From Bacillus safensis (GTDB lineage: Bacteria; Bacillota; Bacilli; Bacillales; Bacillaceae), in NCBI GenBank assembly GCA_030159235.1, contig BSBG01000001.1, positions 124,001-188,000 on the forward strand: 64,000 nt of DNA, in the 5' to 3' direction. The notes beneath the pieces are model-generated. The model was not told the DNA's origin and did no database searches. It saw nothing but the letters and a program-made list of their open reading frames with translations. Positions 1-9,282 of the stretch are shown here, piece after piece. The number at the start of each line of letters is the position of its first letter. The first letter of the stretch is position 1. The translations under genes were made by a program, and so were the position numbers.

Positions 1-307
1 GCTCATTAGGCGGAATGAAAATATCATCCTGGCCAAACTCTTCTGGTGTCACAAATGCAAATCCTTTTGCATGAGCAGACAGCTTTCCTTTTATCAAGTT
101 CATTTTTTCTGGTACACCGTAACGATCGCTGCGCGTGCGAACGATGTGTCCTTGATCTTCCAGCATCACAAGTGCTTTGATGAGCTCTTTATAATCATCA
201 GGATTGGTAATCTCCATCATAACTTCTAGCTCTTGAACTGTTAACGGTTTATAAGCTTCATCTTTCATAAAAGCCAGTAATTCATTCATAAATTCTTCTT
301 TTTGCAC
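1..307 (-). CDS. rnr: Ribonuclease R, N-terminal part (runs off the window)
   Basis: The minus strand encodes the first about 102 residues of RNase R, the processive 3'-5' exoribonuclease that degrades structured RNA and works with SmpB/tmRNA. The translation contains the family's N-terminal winged-helix region and then the run [19 protein letters not shown], which leads into the first cold-shock domain. A GTG start at 307 is preferred because a GGGGG Shine-Dalgarno lies 7 bases upstream and it gives the usual RNase R N-terminus; an in-frame ATG at 289 is less likely. The catalytic RNB domain lies outside the window. Downstream of est and secG it follows the B. subtilis secG-est-rnr order. 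Confidence 0.93.
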   Translation of the reverse strand, partial: MQKEEFMNELLAFMKDEAYKPLTVQELEVMMEITNPDDYKELIKALVMLEDQGHIVRTRSDRYGVPEKMNLIKGKLSAHAKGFAFVTPEEFGQDDIFIPPNE

Positions 308-326
308 ACTCTAACCCCCTATATAT

Positions 327-1073
327 TTAAATTGACCAATCAAGTGATTCTAAGAATGCATATACATCCTGATGAACCTTCTCGCGTTCTTTATCAAGCG
401 TAATAGCATGGCCTGATTCTTCATACCATTTCAAATGCTTTTGCTCTGTCTCTACCTCGTTATAAATGATATTCGCACTGTCTGTATTAATCATATGATC
501 GTGACGTGCCTGAACAACAAAAGTAGGTGAATAAATCATGTCGACATTGTTTCTGACATCTGCAATCAGTTCTTGCAGGTTCCTGAGTGTATCCATTGGT
601 GTTTTCTTGAACTCTTCCACTTCTTGTTCAATTTGGTCCTCTGACTTACCCTCGAATTTCTTATAGTTACGGGCATATTCTAGTACACCCTGGTACATGA
701 CTTCTTCACTTTTTATGTACATAGGTGCACACATAGGTACAATTCCCTTTACAGGTACAGTGTAACCTAATTTCAATGAAAAAACTCCTCCGAGGGATAG
801 CCCGCAAACCGCAATCTCCTCATAGCCTTCATCTTTTAAGAATTGATAGCCTTCTTCTACGTCTTTCCACCAATCGGCCGGGCCTGTATGAACAAGCTCC
901 TCAGGCGGCACACCGTGTCCTTTATATTGAGGTGCGTGGCATGTATACCCTCTTTCGTTCAAATAACGGCCAAGCATTCGAACATCGGCTGTATTACCAG
1001 TAAAGCCGTGAAGAAGAAGCACCGCCTTTTCTCCACCTTTAAACGTAAATGGTTTTGGTATAACAACTTTCAT
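327..1073 (-). CDS. est: Carboxylesterase, Est30/YvaK type
   Basis: A 248-residue alpha/beta hydrolase that hydrolyses short-chain carboxylic esters in the cytoplasm. The oxyanion-hole motif HGFTG is near residue 22. The nucleophile elbow GLSLGG places Ser93, with Asp192 (ARHD) and His222 (SGHA) completing the triad at the spacing known for Geobacillus Est30. The start at 1073 has an AAGGAAG-type ribosome site; an upstream in-frame ATG at 1136 lacks one. It lies between secG and rnr, all on the minus strand, the order known in B. subtilis where it is called yvaK. The physiological substrate is not known for this family. Confidence 0.92.
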   Translation of the reverse strand: MKVVIPKPFTFKGGEKAVLLLHGFTGNTADVRMLGRYLNERGYTCHAPQYKGHGVPPEELVHTGPADWWKDVEEGYQFLKDEGYEEIAVCGLSLGGVFSLKLGYTVPVKGIVPMCAPMYIKSEEVMYQGVLEYARNYKKFEGKSEDQIEQEVEEFKKTPMDTLRNLQELIADVRNNVDMIYSPTFVVQARHDHMINTDSANIIYNEVETEQKHLKWYEESGHAITLDKEREKVHQDVYAFLESLDWSI

Positions 1074-1149
1074 GATGTGACTTCCTTTCCTTCTGATATG
1101 GTTTATATTTTCCACTTGTATGTATGAAACAAACACAAAAGAGTGCTAA

Positions 1150-1183
1150 TAATAAAAAAAGGTCTGAAATAAGATCAGACCTT
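1150..1183 (-). terminator. Intrinsic terminator after secG
   Basis: AAGGTCTGA and TCAGACCTT pair around a 7-base loop and on the minus strand are followed by a run of T. It sits between the secG stop and the est start, so secG probably ends here, at least in part, and est may need readthrough or its own promoter. Confidence 0.8.
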
Positions 1184-1197
1184 CTGTTACTCGCGCT

Positions 1198-1431
1198 TTA
1201 CACGCCTAAATATGCCAATGCAAGTGTTAAGATGAAGAAAAGCACTGACAAAATAACCGTTAATCGGTGAAGAATCAAGTCAAGACCTCTCGCTTTTTGC
1301 TTACCGAAAAGCTGCTCGGCTCCACCTGAAATAGCGCCTGACAGTCCAGCACTTTTACTTGATTGTAGTAATACAACGATGATAAGTGCGATACTGACAA
1401 TTACGAGTAATGTAATAACAAATGCGTGCAT
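1198..1431 (-). CDS. secG: Preprotein translocase subunit SecG
   Basis: A 77-residue membrane protein with two hydrophobic segments (about residues 3-22 and 52-73) separated by the conserved loop with [24 protein letters not shown], shown here only in part: [10 protein letters not shown]. This is the small SecYEG subunit that assists SecA-driven protein export. The start at 1431 follows a GGAGG site, which removes ten residues from the longest reading frame and gives the normal SecG length. Confidence 0.95.
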   Translation of the reverse strand: MHAFVITLLVIVSIALIIVVLLQSSKSAGLSGAISGGAEQLFGKQKARGLDLILHRLTVILSVLFFILTLALAYLGV

Positions 1432-1617
1432 GAAAACACCTCCAGACAAACTGGTACACATAGTTTTATTTTACATGAAAACAAGGTGCATGTCACGAAA
1501 CATCAAAATAAAGATTTCCTATATATTGTCGACTTGATTTGTTATTTTGATTCAATTTCGTACCAAAGAGCTGCTTGCAGCATTTTTTATATGCCATTTT
1601 CGGTTAAAAACACGGTT

Positions 1618-1908
1618 TTAATGAGTTGCTTCTTCCTTCAATAGCTGTTTTAATTCTATTAACAAACGTTCAGCTCCTTCAGGGCTCAGCATCACTTTGC
1701 CATTTCCATAGCTTTTGTTGTACTTCGTTACTTGTCCCGTTAGCAGGCAGCTCTTATCTGCATCATATTTTTTGAGCATAATGGTTTGATCTTCAATGAA
1801 AATTTCTAACAGCTGCTCTTCTTTAATATTGAGTACCTTGCGCATTTCTGAGGGCAGAACAATTCTGCCTAGAGAATCAATATGTCTGACCATCCCAGTC
1901 CTTTTCAA
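1618..1908 (-). CDS. AbrB/Abh-like transition-state regulator
   Basis: A 96-residue protein with an N-terminal SpoVT-AbrB swapped-hairpin DNA-binding domain (RHIDSLGRIVLPSEMRKVL, about residues 8-26) and the AbrB-type C-terminal half (TGQV...LSPEGAE). It resembles AbrB and Abh over the whole length but is a further paralogue. I prefer a TTG start at 1908, because the AAGGAGG site is 8 bases upstream and the resulting N-terminus MKRTGMVR matches AbrB's MKSTGIVR. The ATG at 1914 would be only 2 bases from that site. AbrB-type proteins are pleiotropic DNA binders; targets here are unknown. It is transcribed with the following XRE gene on the minus strand. Confidence 0.82.
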   Translation of the reverse strand: MKRTGMVRHIDSLGRIVLPSEMRKVLNIKEEQLLEIFIEDQTIMLKKYDADKSCLLTGQVTKYNKSYGNGKVMLSPEGAERLLIELKQLLKEEATH

Positions 1909-1935
1909 TGACATTTCCTCCTTGATGAAGATATG

Positions 1936-1949
1936 ATGATTTTAATCAT
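1936..1949. promoter_or_regulatory. Inverted repeat upstream of the abrB-like gene
   Basis: ATGATT-TT-AATCAT is a perfect 6-base inverted repeat just upstream of the ribosome site of the AbrB-like gene and overlapping the last codons of the XRE gene. It could be an operator; no function is proven. Confidence 0.35.
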
Positions 1950-2179
1950 TGACTTTTGTCAACATTTTCATAGTAAAACAGCTCTTCAAATTTTTTATCA
2001 AAGTAATGAATCATTTTACCAATGACAAGCTGTCCTGGTTTCCGATGACCATTCAATACCCTGCTGAGTGTAGCAGGAGAAATGCCAATTTCATCTGCGA
2101 GCTGATTTAAAGACATATCGTTTTCGATCATATACTGCATGACAAAAGCCCGTCTGATCTGAATCTTTTCGACCATCAT
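1946..2179 (-). CDS. Short XRE-family regulator (YvzC-like)
   Basis: A 77-residue protein made almost entirely of one Cro/CI helix-turn-helix (SLNQLADEIGISPATLSRVLNG, only partly quoted: ADEIGISPATLSRVLNG, residues about 28-46). It starts with two Met codons after an AGGAGG site. B. subtilis carries a protein of this type, yvzC, at the same place between secG and the rghR genes, so orthology is likely by position. It ends a few bases before the AbrB-like gene, suggesting one transcript. Target genes are unknown. Confidence 0.75.
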   Translation of the reverse strand: MMVEKIQIRRAFVMQYMIENDMSLNQLADEIGISPATLSRVLNGHRKPGQLVIGKMIHYFDKKFEELFYYENVDKSQ

Positions 2180-2333
2180 TACAACCTCCTATAGAATCAA
2201 TATGTACAACATGTAAGGCTTTCACATCAAACAGATTCATTTACTTATGTCAACACTTTTACCCCTCTGCTATTTCCTTTGGTCAATGATCATACTAAAA
2301 TAAGTCATATAATGAAATGTGAGGTTCGATGTC

Positions 2334-2738
2334 ATGAATCACTTTGGTGAACAATTACGCATTTTAAGAGAAAACAGAAAAATGTCGGTCAATCAACTCG
2401 CCATGTATTCAGGTGTTAGCGCTGCTGGTATTTCTCGTATTGAAAATGGAAAGCGCGGTGTGCCAAAGCCTTTAACCTTAAAAAAATTAGCACACGCCTT
2501 GAAGGTGCCTTATGAGGATTTAATGCTGCTTGCCGGTCATATTGAACAGGAACAAGTTCATGAAATGAAACCGAAATATGAGTCCATGTTAAAAATCTAT
2601 CAAACGGCGCTTCAAAAGGATGTAGAACATCTTCCCATTTTTGACGGGGACAAATGGGAAAGGCTCTCCGCACAAGACATCAGCCAGCTGAATGAATACT
2701 TTCTCACGCTCATCAACCAAAAAAAGACGAACAAATAG
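2334..2738 (+). CDS. rghRA: RghR-type XRE repressor, first paralogue
   Basis: A 134-residue regulator with an N-terminal XRE helix-turn-helix (VNQLAMYSGVSAAGISRIENGKR, residues about 20-42, quoted in full only here as SAAGISRIENGKRG) and a C-terminal acidic region ending in ISQLNEYFLTLINQK. In B. subtilis RghR represses rapG and rapH, which feed into ComA and DegU control. The start at 2334 follows GTGAGG; an upstream ATG at 2319 lies before that site. A second copy follows at 2869. Which copy equals RghRA or RghRB is assigned by position only. Confidence 0.8.
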   Translation: MNHFGEQLRILRENRKMSVNQLAMYSGVSAAGISRIENGKRGVPKPLTLKKLAHALKVPYEDLMLLAGHIEQEQVHEMKPKYESMLKIYQTALQKDVEHLPIFDGDKWERLSAQDISQLNEYFLTLINQKKTNK

Positions 2739-2800
2739 CGGGGCATAAACCTAATGTACATCCACCATTAACTAATGTCAATATTTTCATGGTGTACTTA

Positions 2801-2829
2801 TTGCCAATAGTCAACAAATCATGTAAAAT
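2801..2829 (+). promoter_or_regulatory. Sigma-A promoter of the second rghR gene
   Basis: TTGCCA at 2801-2806 and TAAAAT at 2824-2829 are separated by exactly 17 bases, about 40 bases upstream of the second rghR start. The motif AATGTCAATATTTTCAT lies just upstream (about 2773-2789) and a similar one precedes the first rghR gene. Confidence 0.65.
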
Positions 2830-2868
2830 AGACATATCTAATCTATAACTATGTGAGGTTTTGCGTTG

Positions 2869-3270
2869 ATGAACTTTGGTGCATATTTAAGAGCATTGCG
2901 TGAGGAAAAAAAGCTGTCAGTGAACCAATTAGCGATGTATTCAGAGGTCAGCGCTGCCGGTATTTCTCGAATTGAAAACGGGAAACGCGGCATTCCAAAA
3001 CCTCCTACAATTAAGAAGCTAGCCGGTGCATTAAAGGTACCTTATGAAGACATGATGCAGGCTGCGGGCTATATAGAGGAAGCCTCTTCTGTCTATCAGT
3101 TGAAGGAAGAGGAAATGGCTTTATCCAAAATAAAGGAAGCCGCAGCGCATTATGAACTTAATGATCTCGAAATATTTGATGGAGATATATGGTCGACTCT
3201 TTCGAAAAAGGAAATAGAGGATCTTAACCGCTATTTGTTATTTATGTTAAACAGCCGCTCGTCATCATAA
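2869..3270 (+). CDS. rghRB: RghR-type XRE repressor, second paralogue
   Basis: A 133-residue tandem duplicate of the preceding gene. The helix-turn-helix is nearly identical (VNQLAMYS.VSAAGISRIENG) while the C-terminal halves diverge, although both keep an IFDGD.W motif followed by a terminal helix. Starts are ATG 2869 or TTG 2866, both suitably placed after GTGAGG. Separate promoters precede the two copies, so they can be expressed independently. Like RghR it is expected to repress rap-phr type genes, none of which lie in this window. Confidence 0.8.
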   Translation: MNFGAYLRALREEKKLSVNQLAMYSEVSAAGISRIENGKRGIPKPPTIKKLAGALKVPYEDMMQAAGYIEEASSVYQLKEEEMALSKIKEAAAHYELNDLEIFDGDIWSTLSKKEIEDLNRYLLFMLNSRSSS

Positions 3271-3352
3271 AATGTTTTGATCATTAACAAGCTTTTTGCG
3301 CCGATTGATGACAGATTTACGGTATAATGGGTTCAGATTGGAGTGAAGAAAG

Positions 3353-3673
3353 ATGAATCAATCTGACATGTGCCCGCGGTTTGAAAAAGCAGTTGAGTTA
3401 CTAAGTAAACGCTGGGTTGCACTGATTGTTTTTCAGCTTCTCTCAGGTCAGCAGCGCTTTAGTGAGATTGAGGCGGCTCTGACAAATTTAAGCGGACGAG
3501 TATTATCTGAGAGATTAAAAGAGCTGGAAGCAGCAGGTATTGTAAAACGGGAGGTTTTTGCTGAAACACCCGTGCGTATTGAGTATTCTTTAACAGATAT
3601 GGGGCGCTCACTTGCACCCGTTTTTGAGGAAATTTCAAAGTGGTCCTCTGAATGGATCACGCTTGAATCATAA
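3353..3673 (+). CDS. catR: HxlR-family redox regulator, CatR (YvaP)-like
   Basis: A 106-residue winged-helix protein of the HxlR/DUF24 family (FEKAVELLSKRWVALIVFQL, then a wing region with LSERLKELEAAGIV). Cys7 in the N-terminal MCPRF motif corresponds to the conserved thiol sensor of the B. subtilis paralogues YodB and CatR (YvaP), which derepress quinone and catechol detoxification genes. The gene follows the rghR pair as yvaP does in B. subtilis. The start follows GGAGTGAAGAAAG. The catE-type target is not in the window. Confidence 0.75.
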   Translation: MNQSDMCPRFEKAVELLSKRWVALIVFQLLSGQQRFSEIEAALTNLSGRVLSERLKELEAAGIVKREVFAETPVRIEYSLTDMGRSLAPVFEEISKWSSEWITLES

Positions 3674-3703
3674 ATCCTGGTGTGAGCCGCCTAATCATCA
3701 TAA

Positions 3704-3737
3704 AAAAACCTCCCCTATCCATATAGAGGAGGTTTTG
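3704..3737. terminator. Bidirectional terminator between catR-like gene and opuCD
   Basis: AAACCTCC and GGAGGTTT pair around a short loop, with A-run on the left and T-run on the right, so it can end both the plus-strand regulator and the minus-strand opuC operon, whose genes converge here. Confidence 0.85.
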
Positions 3738-3750
3738 TCTTTTCAAGCGT

Positions 3751-4440
3751 TTATGCAGATGTCATGTTTTTCTCAGCTAACGCTTTTCTCTCTTTCTTCT
3801 TGTTTGTTGGGCTTAAATAACGTTCCAGCCAGCCCATGACAAGGTCGGCGATAATGGCCATGAGCGCAGTTGGAATAGCACCTGCTAAAATGATGGCTGT
3901 TCCGTTTGTGGCGTTTGATCCTCTGATAATGATATCACCTAGACCTCCCGCACCAACAAATGTCCCAATTGCTGTAATGCCGATGGCGATGACCAGTGCG
4001 GTTCTTAAACCAGCCATAATGACTGATAAAGCAAGCGGTAATTCAACCATTCTCAGCACTTGCCATTTCGTCATGCCCATCGCTTTACCTGATTCTAAAT
4101 AGGCATGTTCAATGCTGACAATTCCTGTGTACGTGTTTCGGATGATCGGCAGAAGCGAATACAGAAAGAGCGATAGGATGACTGTATTTGCGCCAAGTCC
4201 TAATACAAGCATCAACACGGAAAGCATCGCTAACGCTGGTATCGTTTGAATGACGTTGGTAATGGCAAACACCCAATTGCTCAGCTTACGGTAATGCGCC
4301 ACAAAGATGCCTACTGGAATTCCAACAATCGCCGCAAACAACACCCCATACGCTGACATGAGAAAGTGCCGATAAAATTCTTCTAACACATATGAACCGT
4401 TCTGCTGATAATACGTCCATAATTGCTGCAATGTGTCCAT
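3751..4440 (-). CDS. opuCD: OpuC osmoprotectant importer, permease OpuCD
   Basis: A 229-residue permease with about five hydrophobic segments and the ABC-importer EAA-type loop (LESGKAMGMTKWQVLRMVELP, in short GMTKWQVLRMVELPLA). It belongs to the OpuC system that takes up glycine betaine, carnitine, choline and related osmoprotectants. The start at 4440 is chosen because the longest frame begins inside the GGGGAGG ribosome site; it yields exactly the B. subtilis OpuCD length as I recall it. Last gene of opuCA-CB-CC-CD. Confidence 0.93.
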   Translation of the reverse strand: MDTLQQLWTYYQQNGSYVLEEFYRHFLMSAYGVLFAAIVGIPVGIFVAHYRKLSNWVFAITNVIQTIPALAMLSVLMLVLGLGANTVILSLFLYSLLPIIRNTYTGIVSIEHAYLESGKAMGMTKWQVLRMVELPLALSVIMAGLRTALVIAIGITAIGTFVGAGGLGDIIIRGSNATNGTAIILAGAIPTALMAIIADLVMGWLERYLSPTNKKKERKALAEKNMTSA

Positions 4441-4461
4441 CAGCCCTGACACCTCCCCATC

Positions 4462-6046
<1,585 letters not shown>

Positions 6047-6059
6047 GTGTACACCTCCC

Positions 6060-7208
6060 TTAATTCATTTCAGTGACAGCCGCCGGCGTATCGTCTCCCC
6101 AAATGGAGTCGTACACGACATCTACAAGACTTGCACGTGTCACAATGCCTTTTAAGTGCCCTTCTGGATCCACAACCGGTACATATTTAATGCCACGTAT
6201 TAAAATTTTTCGGACGGTGTCTCTAAGAAGTGCGCCTTCTTGTACCGTATAGAACTCTGTATTTAAAATATCACCGACGAAGGCTGCTTTTCTGCGGTTC
6301 GCATCGATTGTTTCAATATCGATATAGCCTTTTAACACATGATGTTCATCTACTACAAGTAAGGAATCGACCCGCTTTTCTCTCATGATGTAGATGGCAT
6401 CTGTTAATGTTTTTTCGACTGTAATGGTGACTGGTGACGTGTTCATCATTTGTTCTACACGTTCCATATTCGGATTGGATTGAAGCAGACGTTCTTTACC
6501 GATGAACTCTTCTACGAACTCATTGGCAGGGTTCCGCAAAATATCTTCTGGCGTGCCTACTTGGACAATCTCTCCATCTTTTAAAATCACAATTCGGTCA
6601 GCTAGTTTAATGGCTTCATCCATGTCATGTGTGACGAATACGATGGTTTTATTTAACGTTTTTTGCAGTTTCTTAAATTCTTCCTGCAATGAATCGCGTG
6701 TGATTGGGTCAAGTGCGCCAAACGGTTCATCCATGAGGATCAGAGGAGGTTCTGCTGCTAGTGCGCGAAGAACACCGATTCGCTGCTGCTGTCCTCCACT
6801 GAGTTCATGAGGATAGCGCTCTAAATATTCCGGCCCCATGTCGACAAGCTTCAGTAGTTCTCGTGCCCGTTCTTTTCGTTTTTCTTCCGGCCATTTTAAC
6901 AGCTTTGGAACAAGTGAGATGTTTTGTGCGATGGTCATATGGGGGAACAGTCCAATTTGCTGAATCACATAGCCAATTTCTCTTCTTAATTGAACTGGAT
7001 CTTTTTTCATAATGTTTTCTCCCTCGATGAAGATGTTTCCTGAGGAAGGTTCGATGAGTCGGTTGATCATCTTCATGGTTGTTGTCTTACCACAGCCACT
7101 CGGCCCAATAAAACAAATAAATTCTCCTTTTGCTATGTCTAAATCAATATTTTTGACTGCCTTTTTTCCGCCTTTATACGTCTTTGATACATTCTCTAGT
7201 TTCAGCAA
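6060..7208 (-). CDS. opuCA: OpuC ATPase OpuCA with CBS domains
   Basis: A 382-residue ABC ATPase: Walker A GPSGCGKT (about 35-42), signature LSGGQQQR, Walker B ILMDEP, then tandem CBS domains in roughly the last 120 residues, the part that senses ionic strength or nucleotides in this family. I choose a TTG start at 7208 because GGAGG lies 8 bases upstream and the N-terminus becomes MLKLENVSK, as in B. subtilis; the GTG at 7217 overlaps the ribosome site. First gene of opuC. Confidence 0.93.
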   Translation of the reverse strand: MLKLENVSKTYKGGKKAVKNIDLDIAKGEFICFIGPSGCGKTTTMKMINRLIEPSSGNIFIEGENIMKKDPVQLRREIGYVIQQIGLFPHMTIAQNISLVPKLLKWPEEKRKERARELLKLVDMGPEYLERYPHELSGGQQQRIGVLRALAAEPPLILMDEPFGALDPITRDSLQEEFKKLQKTLNKTIVFVTHDMDEAIKLADRIVILKDGEIVQVGTPEDILRNPANEFVEEFIGKERLLQSNPNMERVEQMMNTSPVTITVEKTLTDAIYIMREKRVDSLLVVDEHHVLKGYIDIETIDANRRKAAFVGDILNTEFYTVQEGALLRDTVRKILIRGIKYVPVVDPEGHLKGIVTRASLVDVVYDSIWGDDTPAAVTEMN

Positions 7209-7263
7209 ATGAGACACCTCCAGTTAGTCGGATTCATATTTTCAGAAAATTTACACCTTATTT

Positions 7264-7302
7264 ATTATAGTGCAAACTTTATAAAATAAAAAGTTTACAA
7301 TG
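7264..7302 (-). promoter_or_regulatory. opuC promoter region with inverted-repeat operator
   Basis: On the minus strand a TATAAT box (plus positions 7264-7269) lies just downstream of the 7-base inverted repeat AAACTTT (7274-7280) / AAAGTTT (7290-7296) with a 9-base spacer. The repeat occupies the spacer region of the promoter, a place where a GbsR/OpcR-type repressor could block polymerase. The -35 box is poor. Confidence 0.55.
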
Positions 7303-7404
7303 TGTTTGTATTGCATAACATTTATTTAAAATTTTCAGTTAACGGCTTCATATATAGAGATTTCTTCTTTTTACTCCAAATTACTACCAAATACTCAATA
7401 TTTA

Positions 7405-7433
7405 TTGTTTTCATCAACAAACAGGTATATGAT
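7405..7433 (+). promoter_or_regulatory. Promoter of the divergent GbsR/OpcR-like gene
   Basis: TTGTTT and TATGAT are spaced by 17 bases and end a few bases before 7440. This places transcription initiation near 7440, which argues against the upstream GTG at 7439 as the translation start of the regulator. Confidence 0.5.
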
Positions 7434-7465
7434 ATATTGTGTTACAAATTGTCAGTCGTGAAGGG

Positions 7466-8014
7466 ATGAAGCGGGGAGTGGACAAGCTAGCGTTAGGCGC
7501 CATTCAAAAAGCACAGGATCATTATATTGAAAAAGCTGCCGAGAACATGAATGCCTTTGGTCTTTCTTCTACAGTGGGTAGAGTGCTTGGTATCATTCAC
7601 ATGAACCGTAAACCAATGACGCTTGGAGAGCTATCTGAGGCGACCGGCATGAGCAAAACGAGGATGAGTCAAGTCGTTCGAGAAATGCTCGATTTGAATA
7701 TTGCGGAAAAGGTTTATGAAAAGGGAATACGTAAAGATCTATATGACGTTGAGCAAGATCAATATCAGACGTTTATTTCATTATTTGCAGCCAATTGGTC
7801 CCGAGTTGTCAGCAAAAACCGCAAGGCACATAAGAAAACATGCAAGGAATTGCTGGAACTGCTTGAACAGGACGACCTGCCAGAAGAGACAGAAGAAAAA
7901 ATCAATCTTCTTCTTTCAGAAATCAAGGAAAGTCTTGATTACTATGATTGGATTAGCCGCTTAATTGAATTCTTTGAAAGTGAAGAAGTGTTTAAGCATG
8001 TGCCAAAACCTTAA
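7466..8014 (+). CDS. opcR: GbsR/OpcR-type MarR-like repressor
   Basis: About 182 residues; a winged-helix of the GbsR family (MTLGELSEATGMSKTRMSQVVREM, in part GELSEATGMSKTRMSQVV) followed by a helical C-terminal part with DYYDWISRLIEFF. The B. subtilis homologue next to opuC (YvbF, OpcR) represses opuB and opuC. Divergent placement from opuCA and the inverted repeat between them fit that role. Start is uncertain: ATG 7466, GTG 7478 and GTG 7439 are all in frame and none has a strong ribosome site. The symbol is by family and position. Confidence 0.75.
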   Translation: MKRGVDKLALGAIQKAQDHYIEKAAENMNAFGLSSTVGRVLGIIHMNRKPMTLGELSEATGMSKTRMSQVVREMLDLNIAEKVYEKGIRKDLYDVEQDQYQTFISLFAANWSRVVSKNRKAHKKTCKELLELLEQDDLPEETEEKINLLLSEIKESLDYYDWISRLIEFFESEEVFKHVPKP

Positions 8015-8062
8015 AAAAAGCTGTTTTTATTTTACATCAATGTAGAAAAAAACAGCTTTTTT
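8012..8062. terminator. Bidirectional terminator, opcR-like / yvbG
   Basis: AAAAAGCTGTTTTT and AAAAAACAGCTTTTT face each other between the convergent regulator and yvbG genes, with A and T tracts on both sides. Confidence 0.8.
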
Positions 8063-8070
8063 ATATACAC

Positions 8071-8703
8071 TTATGACATAAACACCCGGAACATCCCTTT
8101 TAAGCCTGCGCCGATCATCTCAACTGCCACTACAGCAAGAATTAATCCCATCAACCGCGTCACGACATTCATCTCTGTTTTCCCCATTTTCCGCATAATG
8201 AAACTTGAATAATGAAAGGCATAATAGGTCATTGCAAGAACGATGACAATACCGATGAGAATCGCTAACATGTGAAGCATCCCTTCACTTCCCGGGGTTA
8301 AACTCATCACTGTAGCGATTGTACCGGGACCAGCGATGATTGGGATCGCCAGTGGCGTAACGGAGACATCCGCCTTCTCTTTGCTTTCTTCCTTTTCCTC
8401 AGAATGAGGATTTTGAACATGTGACTCCTTTGCATTCAGTAAATTGTAAGCGATACCAAATATAAAGATACCTCCGGCGATGCGGAGTGCATGAATATCG
8501 ATCCCAAACAATTTGAAAATGAGCCTGCCTGCCAATAGAAAAGCAATTAAAATAATGAAAGAGACCACGATCGCTTTTTTGGCTGTCTGGGAGCGTTCTT
8601 TCTCTGAATAGCCTTCTGTTAAGGTGATGAAAAGAGGCACGTTTCCAATGGGATTTGATACAGCAAATAATGAGACCACGACATGAATCATAAAGGAAAT
8701 CAA
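8071..8703 (-). CDS. yvbG: MarC-family integral membrane protein YvbG
   Basis: A 210-residue protein with about six hydrophobic segments and MarC hallmarks: SNPIGNVPLF near the N-terminus, a charged cytoplasmic linker (EEKEESKEKAD) and PIIAGPGTIATVMSL. The family's function is not settled; it was once linked to multiple antibiotic resistance. A TTG start at 8703 is preferred because the frame upstream of it reads through the GGAGGG ribosome site. It lies at the same position as B. subtilis yvbG. Confidence 0.88.
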   Translation of the reverse strand: MISFMIHVVVSLFAVSNPIGNVPLFITLTEGYSEKERSQTAKKAIVVSFIILIAFLLAGRLIFKLFGIDIHALRIAGGIFIFGIAYNLLNAKESHVQNPHSEEKEESKEKADVSVTPLAIPIIAGPGTIATVMSLTPGSEGMLHMLAILIGIVIVLAMTYYAFHYSSFIMRKMGKTEMNVVTRLMGLILAVVAVEMIGAGLKGMFRVFMS

Positions 8704-8823
8704 CAGACACCCTCCTTTTTTCATAGTGTCTGCCAATCTGATGTGAATATTCCCTTGTTATGTTAAAACCTGTACGGCTTTGACCGATGTTAATAGAGGT
8801 TTTTAAAGAAAGGGGAATGACAT

Positions 8824-9267
8824 ATGAAGAAAACGATCACCATTATCCTTTTATCTGTTGCGGTTTTAGGTAGAGCCGGCTGATTGTTTGGTAGCAGAGG
8901 AAAAACATCTGCAAGAAAGCAAAATGAACGATGAGCAGCTTTCGCAGGTAAAATCAGATCAAACAAAGATGAAGCATGAAAACTAAGATCAAAAAAAGAA
9001 ACTGTCCACCATGACAAAAAAGTTTAAAAAAGAAAAAAAGCCTATCAAAAAGAAGTCGAACAGCGTAAAGTACTTGAGGCAAAAATCAACCAGCTTCAAA
9101 AAAAGCTGTCAGCAGCGAAAACCACTGCTCAAGCTAATAAGCAGAGAGCGCAGGTTGCAAGGAAAACAACTGTCAAAAAAGACCCAAATGTCACCCACCA
9201 TCCGCCATCACAGTGGGTACAGGATCAATATGATTGGGGCGTGAAACAAGGGTATATTAAAGAATAG
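8824..9267 (+). pseudogene. Decayed coiled-coil lipoprotein gene
   Basis: An ATG with a ribosome site (GAAAGGGGAATGACAT) starts a lipoprotein signal (KKTITIILLSVAVLG), but the codon expected for the lipobox Cys is TGA at 8881. Past it, reading in a second frame gives VAEEKHLQESKMNDEQLSQV, a TAA at 8984 that looks like a former CAA, and then a shift near 9030-9040 into a third frame: YQKEVEQRKVLEAKINQL, and finally HHPPSQWVQDQYDWGVKQG before TAG at 9265. Together this reconstructs one Lys/Glu-rich coiled-coil surface lipoprotein of about 145 residues, broken by two stops and two frameshifts. The parent family is not recognised. No insertion sequence is visible. Confidence 0.7.
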
Positions 9268-9282
9268 AAAGGATGAAAAAAT

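Noticed and set aside
7439-7466. GTG at 7439 as start of the OpcR-like gene
   Set aside because: It falls at or before the predicted transcription start and has no ribosome site.
9011-9244. A 77-codon Lys/Ser-rich plus-strand frame
   Set aside because: It is the wrong frame of the decayed lipoprotein; the neighbouring frame gives a coherent coiled coil and C-terminus.
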